From Candidatus Onthocola gallistercoris (GTDB lineage: Bacteria > Bacillota > Clostridia > Lachnospirales > Lachnospiraceae), in the NCBI GenBank assembly GCA_018715345.1, contig DVLT01000055.1, positions 1 through 64,000 of the forward strand: DNA of 64,000 bases, in the 5' to 3' direction. Shown here one piece after another: positions 44,968 through 54,849 of the stretch. Within the stretch, counting starts at the first letter, position 1. The number at the start of each line of letters is the position of its first letter. The notes beneath the pieces were generated by a model. The model saw only the letters and a list, made by a program, of their open reading frames with translations, searched no databases and had not been told where the DNA came from. Both the position numbers and the translations under genes were made by a program.

Positions 44968-45900
44968 CTATTCCCGCCGCCGTCGTTTCCGCCTTTGGGA
45001 TTCCATCTTCTTTTCTGCCACACAGTCATCTTCTCGAAGCTCGCCACACAAAATCGGCGAAGTCCTATCATACTTTGCCGACACAAGGGGATAGCGTTTC
45101 AGATCATTGGCATAGCAATAGACACAATGATTGGGGCAGGTGTGGTATGTCCCAATCTCCACGCTTTCGATGCAGCCGCAGGTTTTACGCTGATACCGAT
45201 CCCTTTTCCCCCGTATCTGATAGTCTGTGATGCTTTCGATCCGCGTCTTGTCAATACAGGCTCCAGCATGGATGCCATATTGCTCCAGGGATAAATCCTC
45301 TCCGCAGGTCTGGACCTTCATATCGTAATGTCCAGCCGTCCTGCTGATGAAGGCAGCCAACCGGGAAATGACCGCTTCCTCCGGCCGCAAAAACGCCAGA
45401 CGCCGGACGGCTTTCTGTATTTTCTGATACATATCCACAAAACTGATCACCACCGTATCCGTATATCCGCAAAGCTGACCGGCCAGATGTTCAAAAGTTT
45501 CCATGTGCCACGCTTCCGTATAGGTATCCGTAAACAGGATCGGATCATATCGCCATACGACCCTCTTCTTTCCGATTTTTTCAGAAAGTTTCCGAAAGAC
45601 CGGTACCCGGACTGTATCCGCATCCGGCATCCCCGGCTCGATATCCGGTCCGTAGCCGTTAAGTGTAAACTGGAAATAATATTTATATGCCTCCAGTTCA
45701 TCCAGACGCTCCAACATAGGGGCCGGATTTTTTGTCCAGAACACGATCATATCCAGCACCTCCGGTGACAGGCAGATCCGGCTGACCTGATGGGCATTGA
45801 TCGGATTGCGCACACAGACATAGCCCTCTTCCAGGCGTTGGAAAAACCAGTCGGAATAGTGGTTTGGGATATCTGTACGCCTACTCACACTTAAAATCAT
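44968..45900 (-). CDS. DUF1848 domain protein
   Basis: Encodes 310 residues from the ATG at 45900 (GGAGGGGACGAGG upstream). It opens MILSVSRRTDIPNHYSDWFF and contains FWTKNPAPMLERLD and a C-terminal cysteine group CGCIESVEIGTYHTCPNHCVYCYAND. The last part resembles a radical-SAM-like CxxxCxxC cluster placed at the C-terminus. Function unknown. The extreme C-terminus is a basic tail (RRKRRRRE). Confidence 0.85.
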   Translation of the reverse strand: MILSVSRRTDIPNHYSDWFFQRLEEGYVCVRNPINAHQVSRICLSPEVLDMIVFWTKNPAPMLERLDELEAYKYYFQFTLNGYGPDIEPGMPDADTVRVPVFRKLSEKIGKKRVVWRYDPILFTDTYTEAWHMETFEHLAGQLCGYTDTVVISFVDMYQKIQKAVRRLAFLRPEEAVISRLAAFISRTAGHYDMKVQTCGEDLSLEQYGIHAGACIDKTRIESITDYQIRGKRDRYQRKTCGCIESVEIGTYHTCPNHCVYCYANDLKRYPLVSAKYDRTSPILCGELREDDCVAEKKMESQRRKRRRRE

Positions 45901-45988
45901 CCTCGTCCCCTCCATATACGTCATTATATAATATGAGGACGTGAAAGAAAAGCTCTCACGTCCTCCATTCCTTTATACTTCCATTTCT

Positions 45989-46909
45989 TTATCTGTTCTT
46001 TGCGTCTGCAGTCCGAACTTTCGTCCTAACGTTTTGATCCGGCCCGCTTTTGGCTGTCATGAGCACAGCCACAGCTCCCAGTATGACGAGACAGCCGACA
46101 ATCTTTGCCGCGGGAAAGGCTTCATGAAGCAGAAGCCAGCTGCAGATGCAGGATGATACCGGCTCAAACAGACAGAAAATAGCTGCTGTTGTTGCACTTA
46201 AATGTTTGATACCCACCTGCAAAAGAACAACGCCGAGGAAAGATGTTCCCAAAGACACGATAAAACTATACAGCAAAGCCTTCGGCGGCAGCGCAAATAC
46301 GATATGGCCTGTGGGAATATTGTAGATCAGCATGGCAATCGATACCACACAGGCGATATAAAACGATATCTTATAAGGATTCAACTTTTTCAGACCCTTT
46401 TTATCCATACCTACCATATAAATGGCATAGGTCAAGCCAGAACCGGCCGCCAGTATGATACCTGGCAGTGACGCCAACACGTTCCCGTTAGGATCGATAA
46501 AGAAAAGGACCCCGACACTGGCAATGATCAGGGCGATCACTTTCTGCCGTCCCAGATGTTCTTTATATACAAAAAAGCATATGAGCGCCACAAAAACCGG
46601 ATAGAGAAAATGGAGCGTTGTTGCAGTGCCCACACCGACAAACTGATAAGCCGAATACAAGGTCAACGTTGTCACACCACAACCCAGCAGCCCATATATG
46701 ACCAGGTTCTTAAAAGCATGTTTCGGAAGTTTCATCTCATCCTTCTGGATACACAATACGATAAAAAGCATGGGAACCGCGAACAGGTTCCTGTAAAATG
46801 TCAAAGTCTCCGGATTGCTGCCCATCGTGTAAGTCTGTGACGCGATGATGGGAGTGAAACCAAACAGCAGAGCGGAAAGTACGGTTGCTGCAATACCCTT
46901 GGCCTTCAT
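45989..46909 (-). CDS. EamA/DMT family transporter
   Basis: Encodes 306 residues from the ATG at 46909 (GAGGAGGACATTTTT upstream). Ten hydrophobic helices in two EamA repeats (start KGIAATVLSALLFGFTPIIA; second repeat from about LKKLNPYKISFYIACVVSI). Substrate unknown; members export amino acids or other metabolites. A GAGGACGTGA hairpin lies between this gene and DUF1848. Confidence 0.9.
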   Translation of the reverse strand: MKAKGIAATVLSALLFGFTPIIASQTYTMGSNPETLTFYRNLFAVPMLFIVLCIQKDEMKLPKHAFKNLVIYGLLGCGVTTLTLYSAYQFVGVGTATTLHFLYPVFVALICFFVYKEHLGRQKVIALIIASVGVLFFIDPNGNVLASLPGIILAAGSGLTYAIYMVGMDKKGLKKLNPYKISFYIACVVSIAMLIYNIPTGHIVFALPPKALLYSFIVSLGTSFLGVVLLQVGIKHLSATTAAIFCLFEPVSSCICSWLLLHEAFPAAKIVGCLVILGAVAVLMTAKSGPDQNVRTKVRTADAKNR

Positions 46910-47047
46910 AAAAATGTCCTCCTCACGATCACCGGTTCCCGCCGGCTTTTTCTCTTCCGATCCGCGTTCATTATATAGCACAGCTATATAAAAGTCCACC
47001 CCAAAAAAGGAGATTTTTTACAGTAGGATAGCGTTGTCCGACCGTCA

Positions 47048-47743
47048 TCAAAAAATCCAGGAGGCTACCGCCGGCGCGGCAAACACAGTGATGATACCGC
47101 TGGCCACGATGGCCAGAGAACTCATGGCTCCCTGAATCTCTCCAAGTTCTAAAGCCTTGGTCGTACCAATGGCATGGGCAGATGTGCCGCAGGCCAGTCC
47201 CTGAGCCACAGGTTCTTCAATTTTAAACAGACGAAAGACCGTTCCCGCCACCACAGCTCCGATGATGCCTGTGATGATAACAGCCGCCACAGTGATCGCA
47301 GAAATGCCATTCAACTCCTCCGTGACCCCGATGGCAATGGCAGTCGTAATGGATTTTGGCAGCAAAGAAACCGTTAATGTCTGCTCCATTTTCATAAACC
47401 AGCCGCACAACAGGACCAATCCCAGTGTGACAGCGCAGCCGCTGACCACACCGGCCAGTACAGGCAGCCAGTTCGCCTTCAGCACCTTCATCTGACGGTA
47501 CATAGGCAACGCCAGACATACTGTGGAGGGGGTCAGCAGATAAGACAGGTACTGGGCCCCCTGGTTAAAGGTGGCATAGGAGATATGCCCCAATGCCAGG
47601 CAGACGATACACAATAGGATCGAGATCAGCAGTGGATTCAATATGGTCCATTTAAACCGGTTTTTGATCTTCACGCCGATCCAGTAAGTAAACAGGGACA
47701 AAAACAATCCGAAAAAAACCGAATCCTGAAGCATGTCATTCAT
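47048..47743 (-). CDS. lrgB: LrgB family protein
   Basis: Encodes 231 residues with several helices and the conserved LLPKSITTAIAIGVTEELNG and GLACGTSAHAIGTTKALELG. With LrgA it forms a membrane pair linked to murein hydrolase control, and in some bacteria to pyruvate or glycolate transport. Its start overlaps the lrgA stop by eight bases. Confidence 0.93.
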   Translation of the reverse strand: MNDMLQDSVFFGLFLSLFTYWIGVKIKNRFKWTILNPLLISILLCIVCLALGHISYATFNQGAQYLSYLLTPSTVCLALPMYRQMKVLKANWLPVLAGVVSGCAVTLGLVLLCGWFMKMEQTLTVSLLPKSITTAIAIGVTEELNGISAITVAAVIITGIIGAVVAGTVFRLFKIEEPVAQGLACGTSAHAIGTTKALELGEIQGAMSSLAIVASGIITVFAAPAVASWIF

Positions 47744-48101
47744 CTTTCCTTCCTCCCTTCTTCCATCGTATGACCGCCTGAGAAACCAACCCTGTCACCG
47801 CCATCACGATGGCGGTCGTCAAAATTACAGTTATGATAAAAGGTACAATGGCGCCAGATATGGCTCCATAATTGTCGATAATGCCCACACCCGGTCCGAC
47901 AAATAGCACAGGCATGATCAGGAGCAGAAAATCTGCCGTTTCCTGGATCTGTTCCGGTTTGATGATCTTTAAACACAGGCATAAAAACAGGAGTATCATT
48001 CCATATACACTGGCCGGTACCGGCAGAGGCAGCCAGACATGGAGCATCTCTCCCACAAATGTGATGCCACCGATGATCATCATCTGAAAAACATATTTCA
48101 T
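47736..48101 (-). CDS. lrgA: CidA/LrgA family holin-like protein
   Basis: Encodes 121 residues from the ATG at 48101 (AAAGGGGGACGAAG upstream); the open frame extends to 48212 without a better site. Four helices and the family motif LPLPVPASVYGMILLFLCL are present. Works with LrgB, encoded directly downstream. Confidence 0.92.
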   Translation of the reverse strand: MKYVFQMMIIGGITFVGEMLHVWLPLPVPASVYGMILLFLCLCLKIIKPEQIQETADFLLLIMPVLFVGPGVGIIDNYGAISGAIVPFIITVILTTAIVMAVTGLVSQAVIRWKKGGRKDE

Positions 48102-48231
48102 CTTCGTCCCCCTTTGCATGACTGATAAATGTGCATAATGATCAACCCATATCGCCTTTATTGTACAGGTCAAACTCTTTCCATGCAATGTTTTTATCCA
48201 CGGAAAATCCATCAGGAGCTTCAGTGAAACA

Positions 48232-48260
48232 GAAAAGAGCCTAATAACTAGGCTCTTTTC
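48232..48260 (-). terminator. Intrinsic terminator of the tRNA-Tyr/tRNA-Leu transcript
   Basis: Minus strand: an 11-bp stem (48232-48242 with 48250-48260) with a 7-base loop and TTTT, directly after tRNA-Leu. Confidence 0.85.
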
Positions 48261-48263
48261 ATG

Positions 48264-48349
48264 TGCCGGCGACCGGAATCGAACCGGTACGGGAGATTAG
48301 TCCCGCAGGATTTTAAGTCCTGTGCGTCTGCCAGTTCCGCCACGCCGGC
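48264..48349 (-). tRNA. tRNA-Leu (TAA)
   Basis: 86 nt. Acceptor GCCGGCG pairs with CGCCGGC, discriminator A, long variable arm typical of class II tRNAs, TTCGATT in the T loop, anticodon loop CTTAAAA giving TAA. CCA is not encoded. Confidence 0.95.
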
Positions 48350-48354
48350 AAAAG

Positions 48355-48436
48355 TGGATGGAGAAGGATTCGAACCTTCGAAGTCGTCGACAACAGATTT
48401 ACAGTCTGCCCCCTTTGGCCACTCGGGAATCCATCC
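48355..48436 (-). tRNA. tRNA-Tyr (GTA)
   Basis: 82 nt. Acceptor GGATGGA pairs with TCCATCC, discriminator A, long variable arm, anticodon loop CTGTAAA giving GTA. It lies five bases upstream of tRNA-Leu and shares its terminator. Confidence 0.95.
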
Positions 48437-48494
48437 ACATTCATCCTGACAGTATATTAATTTATCATATATTTATGGAAAATGCAAGATATTT

Positions 48495-50612
48495 TTATCC
48501 GTTCTCCGCCCTCAATATATAAGCGCTGTGGGGCTGTGCGGAGAAGATCAGCTTGCCCCGTTCCGGTATATAATCCTGTTTTTGTACAGAATAGCCTTCT
48601 TCACCGGTGGCCATCAGACAACGCAGCCGGTTTTCGCTGCGAAGGCCCAGTTCCCACACCGGAATATTGAGTACCTGATCATTTTCCGAATTGTTGACGA
48701 TGATCACAAGCTGCTCCTCCCGGTTAAACCGGCCATAGGACAGCCACTGATAACCCCCGGCCAGCAGTTTGCAGGATCCGGTCTTTAAAGCCTCATACTT
48801 TTTATGGATCCGTATGATATCTTTGTGAAACTGGATCAATGATGCATCTTCCTTGCCCCATGGATAGGTCCGCCGGTTGTCCGGATCCGTCCAACCGCAG
48901 ACACCGGCCTCATCTCCGTAATAGATGGTCGGCGCTCCCGGCCAGGTCATCTGGATCACAACAGCCGCCCGGAAGATACCGTAATTGATCCCTTCGCCAG
49001 CCGCCTGCGGTCCCGCTGAAGCCAGGCGTCCCACCCGATGATTGGTCCGGGTCAGGAATCGGGAATGATCGTGGTTGGACAGTTCATTCATGGCAGTGAC
49101 CAGAGAGGGCTGCAAAAAATGGGACATATGATGACCCATGGCATTTTTAAAGCAGTCGTAATTGCCATACAGATCCTCTCTGTATTCATCGCTATGTTTT
49201 TCCATACCGGTGAGCATCCAGGATACCGGTTCCATAAACGCATCATAATTCATGACACTGTCCCACTCGTCTCCGGCAAGCCAGGGAGACGGATCGCCAT
49301 AATGTTCAGCAAGGATAAAGGCATCCGGGTTCACCGACTTGACGGTATTTCGGAAATCTTTCCAGAAGCGGTGGTTTAATTCCGGGGACAATCCCAGATC
49401 CGCCGCCACATCCAGCCGCCAGCCATCAATATTATAAGGTTCCGACAGCCATTTTTTTGCAATCCCCAGAATATACTGGTAGAGTTCTTCCGATTCTTCA
49501 TAATTCAGCTTGGGCAGCGTCTCATGGCCCCACCAGCCGTCATACTCTCTGTTATAGGGCCAGTTGTTCCCATGAAAACGGAAGAAATGCCGGTAGGGGC
49601 TGTCCTCCGCTATATAGGCGCCCTTGGGATAATCGGGCTGTTCTTCGTATATGCGTTCTCGGTCCATCCATTTGTTAAAGGAACCACAGTGATTGAACAC
49701 GCCGTCCAGGATGATCTTCATCCCCCGGCGGTGGATCTCCTTTGTCAGCTGAGCAAGCAGTTCATTGCTGGCTTCCAAGTTTGCTTTATCCGTCACCCGG
49801 GTGATAAACCGGGATGCATGTCGATTATCCTTGTCCCCTTCTGTCAAAAGTTCACCTTCATCTTTAACGATACGGCCATAATGGGGATCCACATAATCAT
49901 AATCCTGTATGTCATATTTGTGATTGGACGGCGATACAAAAATGGGACTCAGATAAATGGCATCCACGCCCAGAGACTGGAGATAATCCAGCTTCTCAAG
50001 AACGCCTCTAAGATCGCCGCCATAAAAACGAGATACATCCATAGTATGTATATCCGAATCCCACTGGCTTACCCTTTCAGTCAACTGATTGATGTAGATA
50101 TACTCTCCGCTTTGCACATCATTCGTTTCATCCCCGTTGTAAAACCGGTCCACGAATATCTGATAAAACACTGCGCCTTTCGCCCAATCCGGCGTATTAA
50201 AGGCCGGTTTCAACCGAAAATCATAATAGGGCTGCCGCTCATCCGACACGCCTCGCTGATTGTAAAAGATCCGTTCTTTTCCGGAAACGATCTGAAAACA
50301 GTAGGAGATACCCTCTGCCCCACAGTCCAGACTCACTGTATAATAGTCAAAATTCCTCACAATTTCTGATTTTTCCATCAGCATCTGCTGTTCATTCACA
50401 AAAGCATAAACTTTTTCCACATTGTTCTTTGCTGTCCGCAGTCTCAACTGGATACGATACCCGTCTTCCTTATCATCTATCTTAACATAATCCTGCGTAC
50501 AGTCCGCAAACAAAGCTTCCCGGATAACCACCGGCTTCATATGACTTAAATAAAAAGCTTTCAATTCGTCAAGGCCGCACATGTTCATATTCCACAAAAA
50601 GTCCATGGTCAT
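48495..50612 (-). CDS. GH13 neopullulanase/cyclomaltodextrinase-like enzyme
   Basis: Encodes 705 residues. An N-terminal beta domain of the CBM34 kind (about 1-135) leads into the GH13 barrel: AVFYQIFVDRFYNGD, DGVFNHCGSFNKWM, GWRLDVAADL (nucleophile), ILAEHYGDPSPW (acid/base) and LSNHDHSRF. No signal peptide, so cytoplasmic breakdown of maltodextrin, pullulan pieces or cyclodextrin is likely. Both ATG 50612 and ATG 50606 are possible behind the GGAGG. It has its own promoter and stands apart from the other glucan genes. Confidence 0.9.
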   Translation of the reverse strand: MTMDFLWNMNMCGLDELKAFYLSHMKPVVIREALFADCTQDYVKIDDKEDGYRIQLRLRTAKNNVEKVYAFVNEQQMLMEKSEIVRNFDYYTVSLDCGAEGISYCFQIVSGKERIFYNQRGVSDERQPYYDFRLKPAFNTPDWAKGAVFYQIFVDRFYNGDETNDVQSGEYIYINQLTERVSQWDSDIHTMDVSRFYGGDLRGVLEKLDYLQSLGVDAIYLSPIFVSPSNHKYDIQDYDYVDPHYGRIVKDEGELLTEGDKDNRHASRFITRVTDKANLEASNELLAQLTKEIHRRGMKIILDGVFNHCGSFNKWMDRERIYEEQPDYPKGAYIAEDSPYRHFFRFHGNNWPYNREYDGWWGHETLPKLNYEESEELYQYILGIAKKWLSEPYNIDGWRLDVAADLGLSPELNHRFWKDFRNTVKSVNPDAFILAEHYGDPSPWLAGDEWDSVMNYDAFMEPVSWMLTGMEKHSDEYREDLYGNYDCFKNAMGHHMSHFLQPSLVTAMNELSNHDHSRFLTRTNHRVGRLASAGPQAAGEGINYGIFRAAVVIQMTWPGAPTIYYGDEAGVCGWTDPDNRRTYPWGKEDASLIQFHKDIIRIHKKYEALKTGSCKLLAGGYQWLSYGRFNREEQLVIIVNNSENDQVLNIPVWELGLRSENRLRCLMATGEEGYSVQKQDYIPERGKLIFSAQPHSAYILRAENG

Positions 50613-50629
50613 CGTTCCTCCTGATAATA

Positions 50630-50658
50630 AGTATACAAGAAGCTCTCTTTTTCAACAA
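50630..50658 (-). promoter_or_regulatory. Promoter of the GH13 gene
   Basis: Minus strand: TTGTTG (50653-50658), 17 bases, TATACT (50630-50635), 18 bases before the start codon. Confidence 0.6.
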
Positions 50659-50717
50659 GCCATTTCTTTAAACTTTGCCTGTCCGCGAAAATGGCAGACA
50701 AAGGAATTTTTCCCGCG

Positions 50718-50830
50718 CAATGAAAAAAGGACAGCTATCCGATCCGCTGTCCTTTTTCCGGAGAAGGTATTTTTTGTTTCTTATGGGGTGTAACAAAAAA
50801 CTATATAATGTATTGGGGGGGTTTACGATA
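50718..50830 (-). ncRNA. Candidate C-rich small RNA
   Basis: On the minus strand a TATAAT box (50834-50839; -35 weak, TTAACA at 19 bases) is followed by about 110 bases without a reading frame that contain ACCCCCCCAA and ACACCCCATAA, then a perfect 12-bp terminator stem (50724-50735 with 50746-50757) and six T. Firmicutes small RNAs often pair through such C-rich stretches with ribosome binding sites. The remaining parts of the 382-base gap hold only the GH13 promoter and the ftsH terminator. Confidence 0.4.
50724..50757 (-). terminator. Intrinsic terminator upstream of the GH13 promoter
   Basis: A perfect 12-bp stem AAAAAGGACAGC/GCTGTCCTTTTT with a 10-base loop; it can work on both strands. 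No annotated gene ends here, which supports a small transcript of its own. Confidence 0.8.
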
Positions 50831-50953
50831 TTTATTATAAGGTACAAGTCCGAATAAATGTTAACAAACTTGCATTTTTTTCTTTTTGTTTTTTATACAA
50901 TGTGCATTATCAGCTCATCGCTCTTCGTCATTTTATAAGCCCATGACATGAAA

Positions 50954-50982
50954 AAGGCGAAATATTTTGTATATTTCGCCTT
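50954..50982 (-). terminator. Intrinsic terminator of the ftsH operon
   Basis: A perfect 12-bp stem (50954-50965 with 50971-50982), 13 bases after the ftsH stop codon, followed on the minus strand by TTTTT. Confidence 0.85.
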
Positions 50983-50994
50983 AAATCAAACGTT

Positions 50995-52881
50995 CTATTC
51001 ATCCATGGACGGTTCCACAGCAACTTTTTCAAGACTAACTTTCTTTGCAGTATCGTCCTCTGACGGTTCATCAAAGAGGGCTTCAAACTCTTCCCGGGTG
51101 ATCTTTTCCTTCTCAAGGAGCAGATTGGCAGATTTTTCCAGCACATCCATGTGCTCCCGGATCAGTTCTCTTGCCTTTTCATGACACTCGTCCACGATCC
51201 GTTTCACTTCCTGATCGATGACAGAAGCAATACCTTCCCCGTAGGGTTTTGTATGGGCCAGATCCCTTCCGATAAATACTTCGTCATCCTCTCCGCCATA
51301 ATCGATCAATCCGACTGCATCGGACATACCATATTTGGTCACCATAGCCCTTGCCGTCTGGGTCGCGGACTTGATGTCCTGTGATGCCCCAGTGGTAATG
51401 TCGTCAAAGATCAACTCTTCCGCCACACGGCCTCCCAAAGACACGATGATATTCTGGATCATCTTACCCTTGGTCATGAACATCTCATCCTTTTCCGGAA
51501 GAGGCATGGTATAGCCGGCTGCGCCAATGCCTGTGGGGATGATGGAAACCGAATATACCGGTCCCACATCCGGAAGGACATGGAAAAGGATCGCATGACC
51601 GGACTCATGATAAGCTGTGATCTTCTTTTCTTTATCCGAAATGATACGGCTCTTTTTCTCCGTACCGATACCTACTTTGACAAATGCTTTCTGGATATCG
51701 GCCTGGATGATATAGGGCCGGTTGGCTTTTGCTGCCACAATAGCGGCCTCATTCATCAGATTCTCCAGATCCGCGCCTGTAAAACCGGCCGTCGTCTGGG
51801 CGATCTGATCCAGATCCACATCATCTGCCATTGGTTTGCCTTTGGAATGGACAGCCAAGATTTCCCGCCGTCCCTTCACATCCGGGCGGCCGATGCCCAC
51901 TTTCCTGTCAAAGCGCCCCGGACGCAGGATAGCCGGATCCAGGATATCCACCCGGTTGGTGGCCGCCATGACGATGATGCCCTGATTTACACCAAAACCA
52001 TCCATCTCCACCAGCAGCTGGTTCAATGTCTGTTCTCTTTCATCGTGACCGCCGCCCATGCCGGTGCCTCTGCGCCTTGCCACAGCATCGATCTCATCGA
52101 TGAATACGATACACGGCGCATGTTTCTTGGCATCCTCAAACAGATCCCGGACACGGGATGCGCCTACACCAACGAACATCTCCACGAAATCCGAACCAGA
52201 GATACTGAAGAAAGGTACGCCCGCCTCGCCGGCGACCGCCTTTGCAAGGAGCGTCTTACCGGTTCCAGGCGGTCCCACAAGAAGGACGCCCTTCGGGATC
52301 CGGGCTCCCAGTTCCGTATATTTCTTCGGATTCTTCAGGAAATCCACGATCTCTCTTAATTCTTCTTTTTCTTCTTCCAGTCCGGCCACTTTTTTAAAGG
52401 TCGTGTTCTTAGCCGTCTCGTCCGACATTCTGGCCCGGCTTTTGCCAAAATTCATCATCTTGGCATTGGAACCGCCTTGCTGACTGGAAAAATAGGAAAA
52501 TAAAAACAGCAGCGCCACGCCGCCCAGGAGCAGTGCCACGCCATTCTCCGCCCACCAGGAGGGCCGGTTTGCATCTGTCACATACCAGTTTGTCAAACCT
52601 TCCTCTGTCAGGAGATCCTGGACTTCTCCCACATCTGTGACAAAGCATCTGCTCGTATCACCGTTCAGCCACTGCACTGTCACAGATCCAGTGGGTACTT
52701 CCACGTTGGGCCGGATGATGATAGTCTCCATGGCTGCTGAATTGGCATCCACGTCCTGTACAAACTGGCTGTAAGTGTATTGACCCGCATTATTCAGAAG
52801 CAGACTATCTGACAGCATAACAGCGATGACAAGGATGACAAGCACGAGCGGCCAGATACCTAATCCTCTTCTCTTATTCAA
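50995..52881 (-). CDS. ftsH: ATP-dependent zinc metalloprotease FtsH
   Basis: Encodes 628 residues. Two membrane helices (about 10-30 and 115-133) flank an extracytoplasmic domain; the AAA domain has GPPGTGKT near 205, Walker [11 protein letters not shown] and the pore and SRH region; the peptidase has HESGH near 430. It degrades misfolded membrane proteins and affects sporulation. It ends the conserved mazG-to-ftsH cluster, 14 bases after hpt. Confidence 0.97.
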   Translation of the reverse strand: MNKRRGLGIWPLVLVILVIAVMLSDSLLLNNAGQYTYSQFVQDVDANSAAMETIIIRPNVEVPTGSVTVQWLNGDTSRCFVTDVGEVQDLLTEEGLTNWYVTDANRPSWWAENGVALLLGGVALLFLFSYFSSQQGGSNAKMMNFGKSRARMSDETAKNTTFKKVAGLEEEKEELREIVDFLKNPKKYTELGARIPKGVLLVGPPGTGKTLLAKAVAGEAGVPFFSISGSDFVEMFVGVGASRVRDLFEDAKKHAPCIVFIDEIDAVARRRGTGMGGGHDEREQTLNQLLVEMDGFGVNQGIIVMAATNRVDILDPAILRPGRFDRKVGIGRPDVKGRREILAVHSKGKPMADDVDLDQIAQTTAGFTGADLENLMNEAAIVAAKANRPYIIQADIQKAFVKVGIGTEKKSRIISDKEKKITAYHESGHAILFHVLPDVGPVYSVSIIPTGIGAAGYTMPLPEKDEMFMTKGKMIQNIIVSLGGRVAEELIFDDITTGASQDIKSATQTARAMVTKYGMSDAVGLIDYGGEDDEVFIGRDLAHTKPYGEGIASVIDQEVKRIVDECHEKARELIREHMDVLEKSANLLLEKEKITREEFEALFDEPSEDDTAKKVSLEKVAVEPSMDE

Positions 52882-52895
52882 CTGATAATAACCTC

Positions 52896-53420
52896 CTATT
52901 CAAACACCACGGCTCCGACGAAGGGCAGATTACGATACTTCTGCGCATAATCCAGACCATAGCCGACAACAAATTCATCTGGGATCTCAAAGCCGGTATA
53001 GTCCACCTTCACATCCGCCACACGACGGTCCGGTTTATCTAAAAGTGTGCAAATACGTATGCTCTTTGGCTGTCTCTTATAAAGGATCTCCACCAGATAA
53101 TGGAGTGTGTTTCCCGAATCGATAATATCTTCAACGATCAGTACATTCTTATCTTCCAGCGGTTCATCCAGATCCTTGATGATCTTTACCGCGCCTGAGG
53201 ATGATGTACCATTGCCATAGCTGGATACGGACAGAAAATCCATGGACACCGGAACGGTAATGCGTTTGGCAAGTTCACACATAAAAAAGACTCCGCCTTT
53301 TAACACACATATCAGATGTACACTTTCTCCGGCATAGTCTTCGCTGATCTGTTCTCCCAATTCCCGGATCCTCTGATCCACTTCTTCTTCTGTCAGCAAA
53401 ATCCTGATATTATCTTCCAT
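52896..53420 (-). CDS. hpt: Hypoxanthine phosphoribosyltransferase
   Basis: Encodes 174 residues. PRPP-binding motif VLIVEDIIDSGNTL and the flexible loop region around DFLSVSSYGNGTSSSG are typical. Makes IMP or GMP from base and PRPP. Its start overlaps the tilS stop by 11 bases, the usual order tilS-hpt-ftsH. Confidence 0.96.
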   Translation of the reverse strand: MEDNIRILLTEEEVDQRIRELGEQISEDYAGESVHLICVLKGGVFFMCELAKRITVPVSMDFLSVSSYGNGTSSSGAVKIIKDLDEPLEDKNVLIVEDIIDSGNTLHYLVEILYKRQPKSIRICTLLDKPDRRVADVKVDYTGFEIPDEFVVGYGLDYAQKYRNLPFVGAVVFE

Positions 53421-54825
53421 GCTTTTCTTCTCCTTTTATCTCGGCGACTAACACCTTTTTTGTAGAATCGGTTATCTTGTACCCCTCACTTATACGGTAT
53501 CCCACAACCCAGAGGATATGACTGCCGTCTGCCAAGAGCAGCACGCTGTCCCGTTCATCCCTGGGAATACGGGCATCGATCATAAACCGGTTCAGGGTCT
53601 TTTTATGTCCTGCTTCATCAAAGACGATAAAATCCCCGTTTTGTCTGGTACGAATTGCCAAAGTACCCTTTATTCTATCACAGTCAAACCATTTCGTATA
53701 TACGTTTCTTGGAATTTCTTCATTTTCCTTATATTCCCGGCAGGTCAGGCTCATGAACATACCCGGCCCCGGCAGCGCATAAGTTCCGGGAATATGCTTG
53801 ACCGGTATGCCTTCCTCAGGATTTTGCGTCTCTTGCACCTTTGACCGGATGGTCACCCCTTCATAAGTACGTCTGGCTGTCATATCATAGGGTAGATCCA
53901 GTTCTCTTCCCGCATATTTTTCAAACAACCCATCGATCAGTTCCACATGGACATATTCGATATCCTTAAGCCTGCCCGCTACAACAGCCATGCAGCGGCG
54001 TATCAACTCGCTGCGGATGACGGGATGTTCGTTCCGGTAGGCCTTTTCCCGGATCAGACAGCCCACCGGCCGATCCATCAGACAGACACACCGGTCAAAA
54101 GCAGCCGATGTCTGTTCATCTAAAAAATCACAGATGCCCGCCATCATCCTTGCCGTCTGTTCAATATGTTCTCCCGCTCTTTCATTAATATGTGCGTGAA
54201 TGTAGGGCAGCAATTCATGGCGCACCCGATTTCTCATATATAATGTGTCCGCATTGGTATGGTCTTCTCGCCATTCCACACCCGCTTCTTTCAGATAAAC
54301 TTCGATATCCGTCCGCGATACACAAAGAAGCGGACGGATGATCCGATCCCGCACCGGCAAGATCCCCGTCAGTCCGCGGATACCGCTGCCCCGGAACAGA
54401 TTCATCAACACGGTTTCACAGCAGTCGTCCTGATGGTGAGCCACCGCGATCCGATTGGCGCCAAAATTCTCCCGGACCCGTTCGAAGCATTCATAACGAT
54501 AATGTCTCCCCGCTTCTTCTTCAGACATTTTTCTGGCGGATGCCATACGTCTTATATCCGCTTTAAAGCTGTAGCAAGGCACTTGATATTTCCGGCAGAT
54601 CTCTTCCACATACCGCTGGTCATCGTCTGCTGCCCGTCCCCGGATGCCGTGGTTGACATGCACGCCGATCACCGTTATACCGAGGATCTGGCGCAGCTCC
54701 AAAAGCACAAAAAGAAGGCACATGGAATCTGCGCCTCCTGAAATGCCGGCCACCACTTTCTGGCCTTCGTTTAACATATGATTCTCACGAATATATCCCA
54801 AAACCTTTTCCGCCAACGGACTCAT
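53410..54825 (-). CDS. tilS: tRNA(Ile)-lysidine synthetase
   Basis: Encodes 471 residues from the ATG at 54825, with GGAGG eight bases upstream. PP-loop ATPase motif GISGGADSMCLL near residue 30, HHQDDCCETVLMNLFRGSG, then the substrate-binding and C-terminal domains. It modifies C34 of the minor isoleucine tRNA to lysidine and is essential in most bacteria. Confidence 0.95.
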   Translation of the reverse strand: MSPLAEKVLGYIRENHMLNEGQKVVAGISGGADSMCLLFVLLELRQILGITVIGVHVNHGIRGRAADDDQRYVEEICRKYQVPCYSFKADIRRMASARKMSEEEAGRHYRYECFERVRENFGANRIAVAHHQDDCCETVLMNLFRGSGIRGLTGILPVRDRIIRPLLCVSRTDIEVYLKEAGVEWREDHTNADTLYMRNRVRHELLPYIHAHINERAGEHIEQTARMMAGICDFLDEQTSAAFDRCVCLMDRPVGCLIREKAYRNEHPVIRSELIRRCMAVVAGRLKDIEYVHVELIDGLFEKYAGRELDLPYDMTARRTYEGVTIRSKVQETQNPEEGIPVKHIPGTYALPGPGMFMSLTCREYKENEEIPRNVYTKWFDCDRIKGTLAIRTRQNGDFIVFDEAGHKKTLNRFMIDARIPRDERDSVLLLADGSHILWVVGYRISEGYKITDSTKKVLVAEIKGEEKHGR

Positions 54826-54849
54826 CTGCGAAACCTCCAAGTATTTGTA

